Shown here: positions 47,901-59,393 of the stretch, piece after piece
Numbering within the stretch: position 1 is the first letter of the stretch
Layout: every line of letters starts with the position of its first letter
Assembly: GCA_964023275.1 (NCBI GenBank)
Contig: OZ029927.1
Span: forward strand, 15,415,952 to 15,479,951
Direction of reading: 5' to 3'
DNA: 64,000 bases
Source: Norana najaformis
Taxonomy: Eukaryota > Annelida > Clitellata > Crassiclitellata > Hormogastridae
Program-made: the position numbers and the translations under genes
Notes under the pieces: generated by a model
What the model saw: the letters and a program-made list of their open reading frames with translations, nothing else
What the model was told of the DNA's origin: nothing
Databases searched by the model: none

Positions 47901-50900
47901 TGGACCTGGCACCAAATGAGAACTCATTGGATGAACTCATTTCCTCAGTCGGCTGCTTCTCTCTCTTCTTGGATTTCCCTCTTAGTTTTGACCAAACTTA
48001 CCCTGAATTTCGGCAATCACACCTAATTTGCTTATCAGCGACCATCAGTTGATGGTTTCAGCATTATTGAAGTGGCGCTATATAAGTTCTCAGATTAGGG
48101 CTCGGCTCCAGGCTTTGATGCGGAGACTTGCGCATCTCTACCATCTTCCTGGGGACTCCCCAACGTTTGATGAACTCTGTGGCCCCACACCCAAGACTGT
48201 ATTATTCCTCCCACTGATAATTTATGTAATATGCATATTAAGTTTTTTGTGTGTTCTTAAATAATTGTAAACCGATGTGCGATTAGCTATTGGTTATTAA
48301 AGAATAAACTTACTTACTTACTTGCTTAGATTCAGATAAGAACTTCTCAAAGGCACTGAAACACGACTATCGAGCAGATTTAGACAGGCGCAACTTAATC
48401 TTGAAGGCAAGATGTCAACCTTTTATAACGGTGATATAGAAGTCTTTAGATTAGATTAGTACTAGTAAGATATGGAAACTCACAACGAACAACAAGATAA
48501 GCATTTGAGACAATGGAACCGTAGCTGTTGCTAACGTTGCACGTGAAAATTCCCATGTCTTTCGAATGGACGTTAAGCAGGATCAGCTTGTCACCATCAA
48601 CAGTCCAATTCCTCTGAACTGCAGTGGCTATAAAGATCAATGATCAAAACCATGTTGGTTATTTGCTTGGTAGACTGATAAACTGTTAGCATTTCATAGC
48701 ACTATATCAATGGTTAATTTCTTATCTTACCTTACTATACTTTACCATATGTCAGACTTCATTATCTCTTATGGTTCCATGGACACATCTTAACAACCTG
48801 CATATTACTAGTTACCAGTATTAAGAAATACAATGTTGCGTGGAATGTCCAATGCATTCACCTCACCATTTTCTATTTCTTGAGAATTGTAGAACCATTG
48901 CACTTCATTCGAATCCACGTCTTCAGCCTGACACTGAAATGACACTGAATCCCCAGTATTCACAGTCTGACTCAGAAGAGGAAATTTCAGTCGAGGGGGT
49001 TCTGCGTTGAAGGAAAACATAATTTTACGCTAAAAAACGTTGAAAGATTTCGTCATCTAAATGATGCAGATAGCTGCTACTAGTGATTTAGTTTTATGTG
49101 TGGCCTTAGGAATATGCTATAAATATGCCCAGTGATTTGAAAACCAGACTGATCCAGGCTGTTATCATCATCTTCGTCATCGTCGTCGTCGTCTTTTGGT
49201 GGCAATGGGTGTGAATAAATGATCCCAATCGTTTTCTGTTATTGGTCAAATTCAGTGTTTTTCTCTTATTTAATCCAAGTCCTGTTACATCTCCATTTAT
49301 ACTGTCTAAACAGCGGAGTCGTGGTCTTCCTATGTTTCTCAGACCTGCGCATCTTGCGTGTATCACATTGTGTGGGATTTGGTCAGCAGGCATTCTTTCC
49401 ACATGCCCAAACCATTGGAGTCTTATACATGAATATAAATTATTATTATTATTATTAAACTGTTAATTAATAGTGCACTGCAATATCTCATAAGGGAGCA
49501 GTACATGAGTCACACAAATGCATAAAAAATTTAACATCATCAAAATATAAACTAAAAATAAATTCAAAAAATTATAAAAATGATATACTGAAATTCTGCA
49601 CACAACGAAAACCAAAACCAAAGACTAACCAAGAACAACTAGACTAATCGTAGCTTGTGTCTGGCCAAGTGCATTTGATCCACGGCAAATGTAGGAACCA
49701 GAATCTTTCGCTGACACATGTTTCAGCAGGAGATGCTGGCTGTCATCCGTAACAGATGCGGAGGCTGGGAGTGGCACATCGCTCTGTCGACTCCATTCAA
49801 TTTGTGCTATCAGTCTGACACAAGAAGTTCACATTGAGTTAAGCATTTGGTTAATCCAATCAATACCAACTTAATATGATGTATGTATGTATACGTGCAT
49901 GTATATGTATGTACCAGGAATGTATTTATCTAAACAGTCACAAAAAGTCCCTTTCAAGAATCTCTGAAATTCCTATTTTGCAGACAGAAACAAGTGCTTT
50001 AGGTTTTATAAACATTAAAAGCACATAAAGAAAGTTTATATAACAGCTTTCAAAAATTGAAAGAACTGCCAGCGTACCTACCTACTGGAAAACAAGCAGG
50101 TAAGTGTGACATTGGTGCCACCAACAGCAGAAACTCTTGAAGAAGAGAAGACAAGCTCAGGAACCGAATCCATCTTGTACATCGCTTATGAAACAAAAAA
50201 TGTCAGCAACTACATCTGCTGTCTATATTACTAAAGTTTTGGTGTCGTGTTCTTATGTCGTGTTCTCTGTCCCTGACATCAGAAGCCATCTTCCTGAATT
50301 TTCCCGAAACAGATCCTGAAATTCTGCACCAGCCATCAGGAACAGCCTCACTGTTTACATTACTCACAATATCTCACTAGACATATTTATAAAGTGGGTT
50401 AAGACCTCTCTGTGCCATATTGCTTTTGTTGCCTGACCCCTGTGACCCACCCACACCTACGATTCCTCGCTCAGTTGATGGACATCCAACATTACTTACT
50501 TACTTACTTTAAACTCCAAGACTGCCTCTCATTCAGTAGGCACAGGTATAATATTTATGTATATAACGAATACAACCATGCCTCGGATGCATCCTAACTA
50601 ATAGAATAAATCAGCAACTACCTTACTATGCCTCACCAAATGCCTCTGCATATAATTATTGGCCGAGGTATCTAATACTTTAGCTTACCCTACCAGTTTA
50701 TACCTGCCTGTTTGAATAAAGAGGAGCCTTATTAAACATTTGGACAGCCAGGCATCCTTACCTTGAAGAAGTGTAATTTTGAAGTAGCTCCCAGTGCTGG
50801 TTTGACCTGAAACGTAATTGTAAGCATGGCATTCATAGACGATTCCTTCGGAAGCATCATCCTTTGTTACAACAGTAAAGATGAGATTTCCTGAGCACAA

Positions 50901-53900
50901 AAAAACAATCATAAAAGTGTTAACTAATTAGCAAACTTTGACTAATTGATTATTACAAATAATGATTAAACTATAAATCAATCCAGCCAGACAAAACTAC
51001 ATTTAAACACTCAAAACAAACAATCAATCAGTCAAGTCAGTCAATCACTAAGAAAGAAATCCATAATCACAGTCAGGTTCTAAATTCTCACAATTTACAA
51101 ACAGACAAACACCCAGCCAGCAAAATAAACAGGCAGACAGACAGTTCTAACCATCCATTCAAACAGGAAGGCAGACAGTTCTAACCATCCAATCAAACAG
51201 GCAGGCAGACAGTTCTAACCGTCCAATCAAACAGGTAGGCAGACAGTTCTAACCGTCCAATCAAACAGGCAGGCAGACAGTTCTAACCCTCCAATCAAAC
51301 AGGCATGCAGACAGTTCTAACCGTCCAATCAAACAGGCAGGCAGACAGTTCTAACCATCCAATCAAACAGGCAGGCAGACAGTTCTAACCATCCAATCAA
51401 ACAGGCAGGCAGACAGTTCTAACCATCCATTCAAACAGGAAGGCAGACAGTTCTAACCATCCAATCAAACAGGCAGGGAGACAGTTCCAACCATCCAAGC
51501 AGAAAGTCAACCATGAAAGCAACCAGACAGATAAACCAGACAGACCAGGCAGGGAGCCACATATCCAACTTTATGTACACACGACAGTAAAATGAATGAA
51601 ATACCGTTGTCATCCATGGCAACTCTTCTGCCTAATGGAACAACGACTGGTTTTGTTTTCTCCAGGCTGTGGTTTGCCGAGTACCAAGTGATGCTTGCAG
51701 CGGGTATGCTTCTGAAATGGTTGCATGGCAAAGTCAGATGACCACCTTCGGCCACCGTCACGTTGTTCACTCTTCGGCGAAGCACATGATCTTCAAACAC
51801 TAACAACTCCAAGAGGGTAAATAAGTACACAAATTCATTCTTACTAGAAACATAAATGTATAGGTTTTAAATAGCAACGGTACAGCCTCGACCCTGCTCA
51901 TTTTGTAATGAATTTATCGGGTGAGATCCTTCACCACCGCTGCCCATTTGAATGGGTGCCACGTCATTTAAGGTTCTCAGGTACAGACCATGCTAAATGT
52001 AAATGTACACATTTTTCTATAGCAACCGTGTGACCTCAACCCTGCTCATTTTGCAATGAATTTATTGGGTGAGATCCTTCACCACCGCTCCCTGTTTGAA
52101 TGGATGCCACGCCATTTAAGGTCACCGTGCATGGACCATGCTAGCCCGAGATTTAAATCTCTGAAATAAGCCTCGATCGGGAAGTGAACCCGGGATCCTC
52201 ACGCAGAGGCTCCTTGGCGTATGCCTTTATCAATGTAGCTAATTAAATGAACAATAAAAAGTCATAGTCCATTTACAGAACTCCATCATAAATTAACAAA
52301 CCTCAGCACTCGGCAGCAAATTTGCTTACTTACTAACTGAGAATGCATATGAACTGGCAAAAGACAGACATGACAGTTGCAACTATACACAGATATTGCT
52401 ATTTTACATTCCAAGGCTCGTTTGACTGGATGTTAATTTCTCAAGTGTAATGGGAGATGAACTGTAACCAAAGAGTTTTGTTACTTACCATCTGATACAA
52501 TGCCATTTAACAATTGCAGACAAACCAGTATTTAACTTATGTTAACTTATTATAATTGTCCTCAACATACAACATCAAAATACCTTAACACACGCTTGTT
52601 TCACACAGTAAAATAGCCAAGTGTGCAGTTCTGTTATGGGGTACTTACAAGTACTGTCAAGGTATGGGGTACTTACAAGTACTGTCAAGCTACTACATTA
52701 TGTGCATTGAAGCATACATGCACACAAGTACACATTGAAAATGTAATAGGATTTCAGCTTTGTTCAGATTTCAATAAATCTTAAGTATGCCAAATGGCCA
52801 GATCCTTCCTTGATAGGCGCTCATTTACTTTCTGTTAGCCAGCAAAGAACGATATGCCAAGTACTCAACCTGGGGTTTGCGCACCCAAGCCTTGGACTTT
52901 CAGTTTAATTCCAACCTTATCTAATAACTATTAATGCGGCCTATTAATTTTAATAACTTCTTCAGAAGCGAGCAAGTAACAGAATAGTTAGAAATAGAAT
53001 CAGCAGAAAAACCTTTTGGTTGCACCTTTAGCATGTAAACACTGACCCTGTTTGGCAAGGGATTTTCTTGTCAAAATTGTCTCTTTTGCAGGGCCTGGGA
53101 GATCTCTATGAAGGCCTCTAGATGTGTTGAATGGGCTCTAAGTAAACGCTGTTAATGAACAAATGAATGAATGCAAGAATGAATGAATGAATGAATGAAT
53201 AGGCAAATGTACAGACAGACAGCATCACACATTCAATTGCTTACCGGCTTCCTGTACAAAGCTGATATTAGACATGGATATGCCAACACTGTTAACAGCA
53301 AAGCATTGATAATATCCTTCCGTAACTGAAGACAGAGTCTTAAGATGCAAGTCGCCAGACAATGATGCGTCCCTAACATAGTAAAGAGCACTCGTGTCAT
53401 TTGAAGTTTCTATCTGCTCACTATTTCGATACCACTGGAATCTGAAATAACAACCAAAATCAAAATAAAACAAGAATTAGAACCGCAGCTAAGAATGTCA
53501 TTATGGTTGTTGCTGTATCTTTTTCTTCTGAAAGACCGAGTGCACAAAGCATTCATTCCTATGAATCACTAATTATTCAATCGACGGTTGCTTCAGGTTA
53601 GAATGTTCAAGTCAAACTACAGGCCACAATCGTAATTCATTGGAGAAGATCAGTAGAATGTAGAAAGTTGAATGTAATAATAATGCAATAAAAAACTGGA
53701 AGGCAAGGTCTTGAGTCTGCTGATAGGATGTTTCTGCATGACCCTGTTCAAGTTATTTACCCATGCAACTGCCAATTAACTCTCTGGGTCACCAATCAGT
53801 ATAATTTGGTACCAATATGTCAGTAATATTATTATTATTATTTCTGTATTTATTAAGCATCACTACATAATGGCAAAGCATCAGTTGAGGGCATTCAGCA

Positions 53901-55359
53901 ACTGTGCATTGAAGGGCGTGCTCAAGGTCCCTAAGACTCTCTATGCAGTAACTGTCTCCGAGGAGGCTCAAACCTGAACACTCTCTGTTACACGATTCAA
54001 ATGATGACGACGACGACGACGATGATTCTGATGACGATGATGATATGCTGACATTGCACAAGCAACAAGGGTTTTAAATAAATAAAGTGAATATATCAGC
54101 TACGAAGTAGACAAAAAAGTCTTGCGATATGCTGGTGCCATGTCTAGGGATTTGGGATTCCTCCCTTCCCAGCTGAGCCCCGCTCATGGCCGAGACAGAA
54201 GAGATGAACAATTCAACATCCCTCCTGTATCTTGCTACAGGATATGGAAGATGAGCAGGCATTTAGCTCACCTGGGCAGAGGAAATCCTGAAGCTCTGCA
54301 CGGAAGAATGATTCGACCTCCTGTGTTGTAAATGATGTGTGTGGACGGGCCATTGTGAATCACGGGTGGAATGTTCAGACTACCTTCAAATGGATTCAAC
54401 AACAATTCAGTAAGTAAGTAAATAAATAAGCAAATAAGTAAGTAAGTATTAAAACACTTCATATAGCACCATTTATGTACCTTTCAAGAGCACAGTGACA
54501 AACCTATGACCCAATAAGGCCCTCAACTGTGGTTGGCCTGGACAACAAGCTTTTTTAAAGAACCTGATAATATTACCTTCAAGAGCACAGTGACAAACCT
54601 ATGACCCAATAAGGCCCTCAACTGTGGTTGGCCTGGACAACAAGCTTTTTTAAAGAACCTGATAATATTACTAAAGCACCCACTTGAGGAACCATGTTCA
54701 TAGTTGGGGTACTGCAATAAGCATAATCTGTTGAATGGCTCTTTCCTTTCGCATATTAAACTCCAGAGCTCCTTGAATATGGCAATCACTGTGGCAACAA
54801 TATGGCAATCACTGTGGCAACTGATGCCTGTTTTATAGCCACCATAACTGTGTTTAGTTCAGTGCAGTTTTTATTCAAATACCACCATCACCACCACCAC
54901 CACCATACACACAGCATCATTATCATCATCCACAGCTGCAGCAGCAACATCATCATGTTATCGTCATCATCATCATCCACAGCATCATCATCATGTCATC
55001 GCTGACGTCATCATCATCATCATCATCCACAGCATCATCATCATCCACAGCATCATTATCATCATGTCATTGTTGTCATCATCATCATCAGACACAGCAG
55101 CAGCATCAGCAGCACAAGTGCTTCTCTGGAACTCTGGTGGAGCTTCAAATACCGGTAATGAGAAATGTCAACAGCGCATCAGATGAAGAGCAGACAACAA
55201 CAGAGAGAGAGAGACACAAGGGATGAGAGAGACACATCCACAGCAGAACCACATTGTTTGCCTACTTGGTTTGTCATCAGGAAAGGCGGTCACAGTGGCC
55301 CAGATTAGACCAATCCAGACAGGAAAAAACGTTCCTTGTATCTGTGCCAGACTTTGCAT
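44906..55359 (-). CDS. L1-family-like cell adhesion protein, four Ig domains, single-pass, no fibronectin III
   Basis: Exons in transcript order: 55359-55266, 54383-54272, 53441-53245, 51799-51605, 50890-50762, 50184-50082, 49814-49630, 49001-48816, 48627-48484, 47676-47575, 47529-47365, 46243-46163, 45707-45540, 44970-44906; 1926 nt, 641 residues, all in phase. A signal peptide covers about residues 1-25 (MQSLAQIQGTFFPVWIGLIW). Four Ig folds, each split by an intron, have CxnW spacings of 11-12 (CRASGFPLPRFQW, CNHFRSIPAASITW, CLFSSRLIAQIEW, CQAEDVDSNEVQW). The Ig2 phrases NVTVAEGGHLTLPC and GRRVAMDDNGNLIF resemble neuroglian/L1 Ig2. A Ser/Thr/Asp-rich linker of about 140 residues with N-glycosylation sites follows, then one TM helix (about 589-609) and a 32-residue tail (VIEYDSDDSG). 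It should be a plasma-membrane adhesion receptor. Missing against L1: Ig5-6, fibronectin III repeats and the ankyrin-binding FIGQY tail. Ends could change if a further exon exists. Confidence 0.85.
45283..45478 (-). mobile_element. tRNA-derived SINE, family B
   Basis: Read on +: TTATTATT tail, body CAAAGGACTTGCTCAAAGTC, reversed tRNA-like head GTTACAAGCCGAGTGCTTTA. In the last intron of the Ig gene. Confidence 0.7.
46345..46735. repeat. 46-bp minisatellite built from two 23-bp half-units
   Basis: Alternating half-units with GGTACATGATGATCC and GGTATACAATAATCC. The two halves are clearly related, so a 23-bp monomer became a 46-bp dimer. About 8 dimer units with edge decay. Long SSCTNCQDYC-type ORFs are artefacts. 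Intron of the Ig gene. Confidence 0.9.
46955..47250 (-). mobile_element. tRNA-derived SINE, family A
   Basis: Read on +: GAGCAGCCCCTTAAGTC start, TTAGCGACTTCGTTTATCTT, a GGGGGGGGGG run, and a reversed head CGACAGTCCAGCATGACAAC. In an intron of the Ig gene. Confidence 0.65.
49106..49445 (-). mobile_element. LINE fragment, C-terminal reverse transcriptase region
   Basis: Minus-strand frame reads LQWFGHVERMPADQIPH, then HARCAGLRNIGRPRLRCLD, GDVTGLGLN and LTNNRKRLGSFIHTHC. This FGHxxRMPxD...GRPRxR pattern is a known LINE ORF C-terminus, of a different subfamily from 39560-39965. Flanked by TTATTATTA. Intron of the Ig gene. Confidence 0.75.
51115..51505. repeat. 34-bp minisatellite, about 10-11 copies
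   Basis: Unit has GGCAGGCAGACAGTTCTAAC followed by CATCCAATCAAACA with small variants. In the intron just downstream of Ig-gene exon 4 (exon ends at 51605). Confidence 0.92.
51865..51998 (-). mobile_element. SINE-like repeat, family D, truncated
   Basis: Shares CGACCCTGCTCATTTTGTAA, GTGAGATCCTTCACCACCGC and CACGTCATTTAAGGTTCTC with the adjacent copy at 52010. Two copies lie in tandem orientation. Confidence 0.6.
52010..52240 (-). mobile_element. tRNA-derived SINE, family D, with tRNA-like head
   Basis: The most complete family D copy. The minus strand starts near 52225 with GGCATACGCCAAGGAGCC, then a B-box-like GGGTTCACTTCCC at about 52180, the body, and an end at TATAGAAAAATGTGTACA. The head resembles a tRNA gene but lacks a foldable acceptor stem by eye, so it is not called a tRNA. 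Confidence 0.65.
52628..52690. repeat. Tandem duplication with GGGGTACTTACAAGTACTGT
   Basis: Two adjacent copies of about 29 bp. Each contains the palindrome-like ACTTACAAGTACTG. Intron of the Ig gene. Confidence 0.8.
53822..54000 (-). mobile_element. tRNA-derived SINE, family B
   Basis: Read on +: TTATTATTATTTCTGTATTT tail, the body with GTGCTCAAGGTCCCTAAG, and a decayed reversed head. A possible family C remnant (GTTCAAGTTATTTACCCATG) lies just upstream at 53740-53815. Confidence 0.6.
54483..54670. repeat. 95-bp tandem duplication, two copies
   Basis: The segment with CAAGAGCACAGTGACAAACC to CTTTTTTAAAGAACCTGATA is repeated directly with no visible difference, so the event is recent. Intron of the Ig gene, about 215 bases after the end of exon 1-side sequence (exon 2 ends at 54272). 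Confidence 0.95.
54880..55100. repeat. CAT/CAC trinucleotide repeat
   Basis: Imperfect (CAT)n and (CAC)n with CAGCAG interruptions. Ser/His-rich ORFs are artefacts. Intron of the Ig gene. Confidence 0.9.
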
Positions 55360-55552
55360 GACATCTCCTAAACAGAAAATGTGATTCACGTCATAATAAA
55401 TGATAAATTAATGGACTAATAAAACTAAATGTAATATCAACAGATTGAGTGTACACCTGTATTTCATTATGTTACATTTTGTAAGAGTTTTATGGTTCCA
55501 TTCGCATTTGACTGTGAAATCTAGATTGAGTTCCATGGATGATGAGTGATGA

Positions 55553-55605
55553 GACAGACAGACAGACAGAAAGGCAGGCAGGCAGGCAGGCAGACTGGCA
55601 GGAGG

Positions 55606-55640
<35 letters not shown>
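55553..55640. repeat. (CAGA)n/(CAGG)n microsatellite
   Basis: Tetranucleotide repeat upstream of the Ig-gene signal-peptide exon. Cys/Val/Ser-rich ORFs on the minus strand are artefacts. Confidence 0.9.
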
Positions 55641-55643
<3 letters not shown>

Positions 55644-56444
55644 CTCAGAGAGAATGGCATGGGTGCAGGCAGACAGATAGAATTGCATTTGGTTAGAATC
55701 GTCAGTGGCAGATGAATGACTTTAATCATATGGAACAAGCAAGCCGCCTACGTTAGCCATCACTCTCGTAATTATGCCGTATGGAGGCTAAACACACATC
55801 ACCCCAGACATCGGCATATGAACCATAATAACAGATCGTGGCCATCATTTCCTGACCCGCACCTCACGATCATCAGACCAGTCTGTGCTCAGACCATTAT
55901 CCAGTGCCCTATCAAAGCTCTCTATGTACCTCCATCACAGGCAGATGAAGCTGTCTATAAAGCATGTTCCAAGCTCTAAGTTCAAGTAAACATAACATAC
56001 TTATTTATTTGTATTTTATATTTACTTATTGTACATATTAAACAGTGCTTTTTTTCTAGAAAAAAGGTTCCGAAACTGAACACTTATGGAATTTTGTGCT
56101 AAAATTTCAATATTTCTATCAATTGATAAACACTGAAAACAGTGTAAAGTTGTCAACACTGAAATTGAATTAAAATAAGTTACATAACATTACATAATTA
56201 AAATAACTTAGTAACACAAATCTTTTATTAAAAACTAAATTATTTTTTATTAGCCAAAAAAGTGCCAGAACGCTGTTCCGAAGCGTTCCATCTGAAAAAA
56301 CCACTGATATTAAACACACAGTAAATTGGAATCCAAGATGCAATGAAAGTGTGTGTGGACAACTTACACAAAGTCTGCTCAGCAGGCATTAACCCATCAT
56401 CATTGGACAACAGAACCAGTATGCTACAAACGTGTTCCTAAGCA

Positions 56445-56643
56445 GTTAGAGCATGCTCAGGGCATAGTTAGGGCATAGTCAGGGCACAGTCAGGGCACAG
56501 TCAGGGCATAGGGCACAGTCAGGGCATAGTCAGGGCACAGTCAGGGCATAGTCAGGGCACAGTCAGGGCACAGTCAGGGCATAGTCAGGGCATAGTCAGG
56601 GCACAGTCAGGGCATAGTCAGGGCACAGTCAGGGCATAGTCAG
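56445..56643. repeat. 11-bp minisatellite, about 17 copies
   Basis: Units of AGTCAGGGCAC or AGTCAGGGCAT in mixed order. If the gene starts at 58136, it lies in the first intron of the Ig gene. Confidence 0.93.
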
Positions 56644-56994
56644 CATGATCATGCGATATGGTCATTGTAACCATACAAAGTCCTTCATCCCCGCAACGTG
56701 ATTCCTTTTGTTACACACTTGCAAAGCTCTCCATCAAAGTCAGACCCTACGTACAGTACAGTCGTTCAAAGCCATTCATTCTAGTCATTCAAAGCACTTC
56801 ACACCAGCCACGCAAGTCCTATTTTCGGCAAAACCAATTGCATCGAAACTAAACAAACCTGGCTCATGCAGATTTAATTTGATATAGTGTTTGGGGAATA
56901 AGCTGATCTCCCCCGATGCAGCTTTTGTGTGGCACTGAGAAATTTCAAAGATTTACATTTACACATCACTGCAATGCGACATCAACAAACTAGG

Positions 56995-57260
56995 TGTGAT
57001 TCATAAGGAAATGGGGAACTATCCCCTCATTGGTTCAGACCATCCCCAGTTGAGATGCATCTCCCCAGTGATCAGGCTCCTGCCCCACCCATCACTTCTG
57101 ATTCTTCTATCTCCTCCTGGACTTGTTTCCTTCACAGTCTGTTTCCATGTCTTCTTGAAATTAATTTTTGGCTTGACTCACCATGGATTTTGCATGCATA
57201 CTTAATGTTCAGCAACCACTGACTGATGCCTTGAGCATTATTAAAATGGTGCTATACTCC
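56995..57260 (-). mobile_element. Probable LINE 3' remnant
   Basis: GGGGAACTATCCCCTCATTGG at the left matches 43088-43110, the 3' side of an RTE-like fragment. On the right, CTGATGCCTTGAGCATTATT and ATGGTGCTATACTCC resemble other LINE tails. The composite is too decayed to classify. Confidence 0.4.
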
Positions 57261-57982
57261 ACAAATACAGTGAAGAGAATTGTTCTAAAAGCAGAGACAG
57301 GCTCAACACCTAATGTTGAGGCCTGCCTCATTGGCAGTGTGTAAACTACTCTCCAAGAATCTCTAGTTAATTCACAACAATGTCTGAACATACACTAGTG
57401 TATGTCCACACTTTGCTGAAAATACATCTACGTTAGTATAGCAATATCTGCTCAAAAAAGATGATGACAACGTGGAGTACACTTTTTCCAGAGTATTAAC
57501 TCTCATGTTAGATTAGATTAGATCTGATTAGATTAGATTAGATAACCTCAAACTGCCCAGCCTGTTTACAAGCCTTTGACACAGCCGCGCATCTCGACAC
57601 CTTCAATATGGCGTGCATACTACGGACCCCCACCCATGTGTGCATGAGCCGCTAGCACTGCATAACAGCACACAATTAACTCATCAGGCTGCACTGAGTC
57701 TCCACGAGCACCATCGTGATCAGATCCCCCTGCACATCCCTCTCTGCCACTCCTCGCGTCACCCCACTGCATTGATTTATGTCACAGTGCAATCAACGCC
57801 GGATAAAGATGGCGCTTTCGCAATCAAAACGAAAACGCCGGCACTTCCGTGCCAAATATAATTAGCGAACTGCTGCGAAAAACAATTAGAATGCAACGAC
57901 AGAATGCCGCTACAAATGAAGCCGCTTACCGTAATCCGATCACAGGTCCATATTAAAAGCGAATGAAATAAATCGACCGCAC

Positions 57983-58136
57983 CTTTTAGCGTCTTTTTCT
58001 CTGTTGTCCATTCATGGTCCTCTGCTCGCCCGCTACCAGACGCTCTATAGTTTCTCCCGCATCCTTTGGACGCTGCCGATGATGCTGATGCTGCCAGGGC
58101 AGCGGCCACCACACGCCTTACTTCGCAGCCGAGCAT
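57983..58136 (-). CDS. Possible upstream coding exon of the Ig gene (alternative N-terminus) or 5' UTR exon
   Basis: An ATG at 58136 opens 51 codons (MLGCEVRRVVAAALAASASS) and reaches a donor AAAAG/GTGCGG at 57982. Spliced to the acceptor at 55368 (TTTAG), it stays in frame through GDV into the signal-peptide Met at 55359. A TAG stop lies in frame six codons upstream of the ATG. If used, the hydrophobic signal would start about 54 residues in, which is unusual for a secretory signal. It may be a non-coding exon that happens to be open. Its GC-rich, CpG-containing sequence fits a promoter-proximal exon. Confidence 0.4.
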
Positions 58137-58400
58137 ACTAGGTCTCGTCCTCTACCTCCTCAGACTCCGCCTCCGCCTTCGACTCATCCGTAGACGACAT
58201 CGGTGGGGCTGAAATGTCATCCTGGCTTGAGTACCATCGCCATCTCTATATCTGCGGTCATCATGCGTTACACTGGGCATTAGATTGCATCTGCGAGGCG
58301 ATATGATGTTGCAACGATTACCGTGGGTGACGTCAGGAATCCTCGGAAACGGATGTGACGCATCATCACGATTTTATTTTTGCGTTTCTACTGTGCGATT
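58137..58400 (-). promoter_or_regulatory. Probable Ig-gene promoter region with a CRE-like palindrome
   Basis: GC- and CpG-rich island in AT-rich surroundings. It contains TGACGTCA at 58328-58335, the consensus cAMP response element, and a half-site-like TGACGCATC at about 58356. Function is inferred from sequence only. Confidence 0.4.
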
Positions 58401-58547
58401 TATGAGCACTTCCATTACGCCCGAAGGCAGAAAAGAGAAGCCAGAAGTGTAGTGCTACACAAGCCCAGTGCAAAACGCACAAGAGCCAGATGAAGTAGTA
58501 GTTTCAACTGTTTAACGACAGCTAATGACTGCCCAGGAGATGAATGC

Positions 58548-58840
58548 GCATTTGAATGTGCTATGTATATTTGAGTGTACTATATTTGAATAATATGCTA
58601 TTTATATTTGGAGGTAATACGTTTGCATGTGCTATTTATATCTGAGTGTACTATAATTGAATATGCTATTTGTATTTGGAGGTAATATGTTCGCATGTGC
58701 TATTTATATCGGAGTACTAATTTTTGAATATGCTATATATATATTTGGAGATAATACATTTGAATGTGCTTTTTATATCTGAGTATACTATAAATATGCT
58801 ATTTATATTTGAGGTAATACAGTTGCATGTGTTTTTGTAT
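58548..58840. repeat. Degenerate tandem repeat of about 67 bp, 4-5 copies
   Basis: Recurring phrases GCATGTGCTATTTATAT, GAGTGTACTATA, GAATATGCTATTTATATTTG and GGAGGTAATA in fixed order, diverged between copies. Confidence 0.75.
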
Positions 58841-58894
58841 CTTTTATATATATTTTTATATCTGATATTTACATGTGCTATTTATATTTGAATG

Positions 58895-59340
58895 TGCTAC
58901 GATTTGTTCCTTTAAAGCAGCACTATATAAAATTCTAATTACCCCTCAAGACCCAACCACAGCATAGTTCTCACACTGAACTGTGCCTCGCCTTATGCAG
59001 CAACTCCTCAACAAGTTTTTTGATTCTGCATGGTCTAACAAGTCCTTGGTCTACTTCAGGGTTTCTTCTTAGGGCTCCTATTTTATATCCTTTACACCAT
59101 GGATATAAGCCTGATCCTTTCTTTCTTGGTCAGTATGCCGATGAAATATGTCCAGGACTTAGTTCTAGATCCTTAGTGTAGAAGATGCTTAACACATCAT
59201 AGGTGCTTCATGCCTGGATGTCAACCAACATCTTCCAGCTGAACCTTGGGATAACCTGATTCATCAGTCTTGGTAGCCATGGGCAGATATCTGAAGTCGA
59301 GTTGCCTAGCCTGCAAAATTGCTCCCAGGCTACCTCCGTA
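58895..59340 (+). mobile_element. LINE reverse transcriptase fragment (CR1/L2-like), degenerate
   Basis: Frameshifted + strand pieces read as GLLLRAPILYPLHHG-like, FLGQYADE (a decayed YADD catalytic box) and AWMSTNIFQLNLGIT then GSHGQISEVE. These match the palm and following region of CR1/L2 reverse transcriptases (AWMxxNxLxLNxxKTE). A separate tail, AAGCAGCACTATATAAAATTC, precedes it at 58917. Confidence 0.7.
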
Positions 59341-59393
59341 ACAGCAAGAAAGCCAGATCCAAAATGAAACAGTTCAACGGAAACCCCAAAGCG

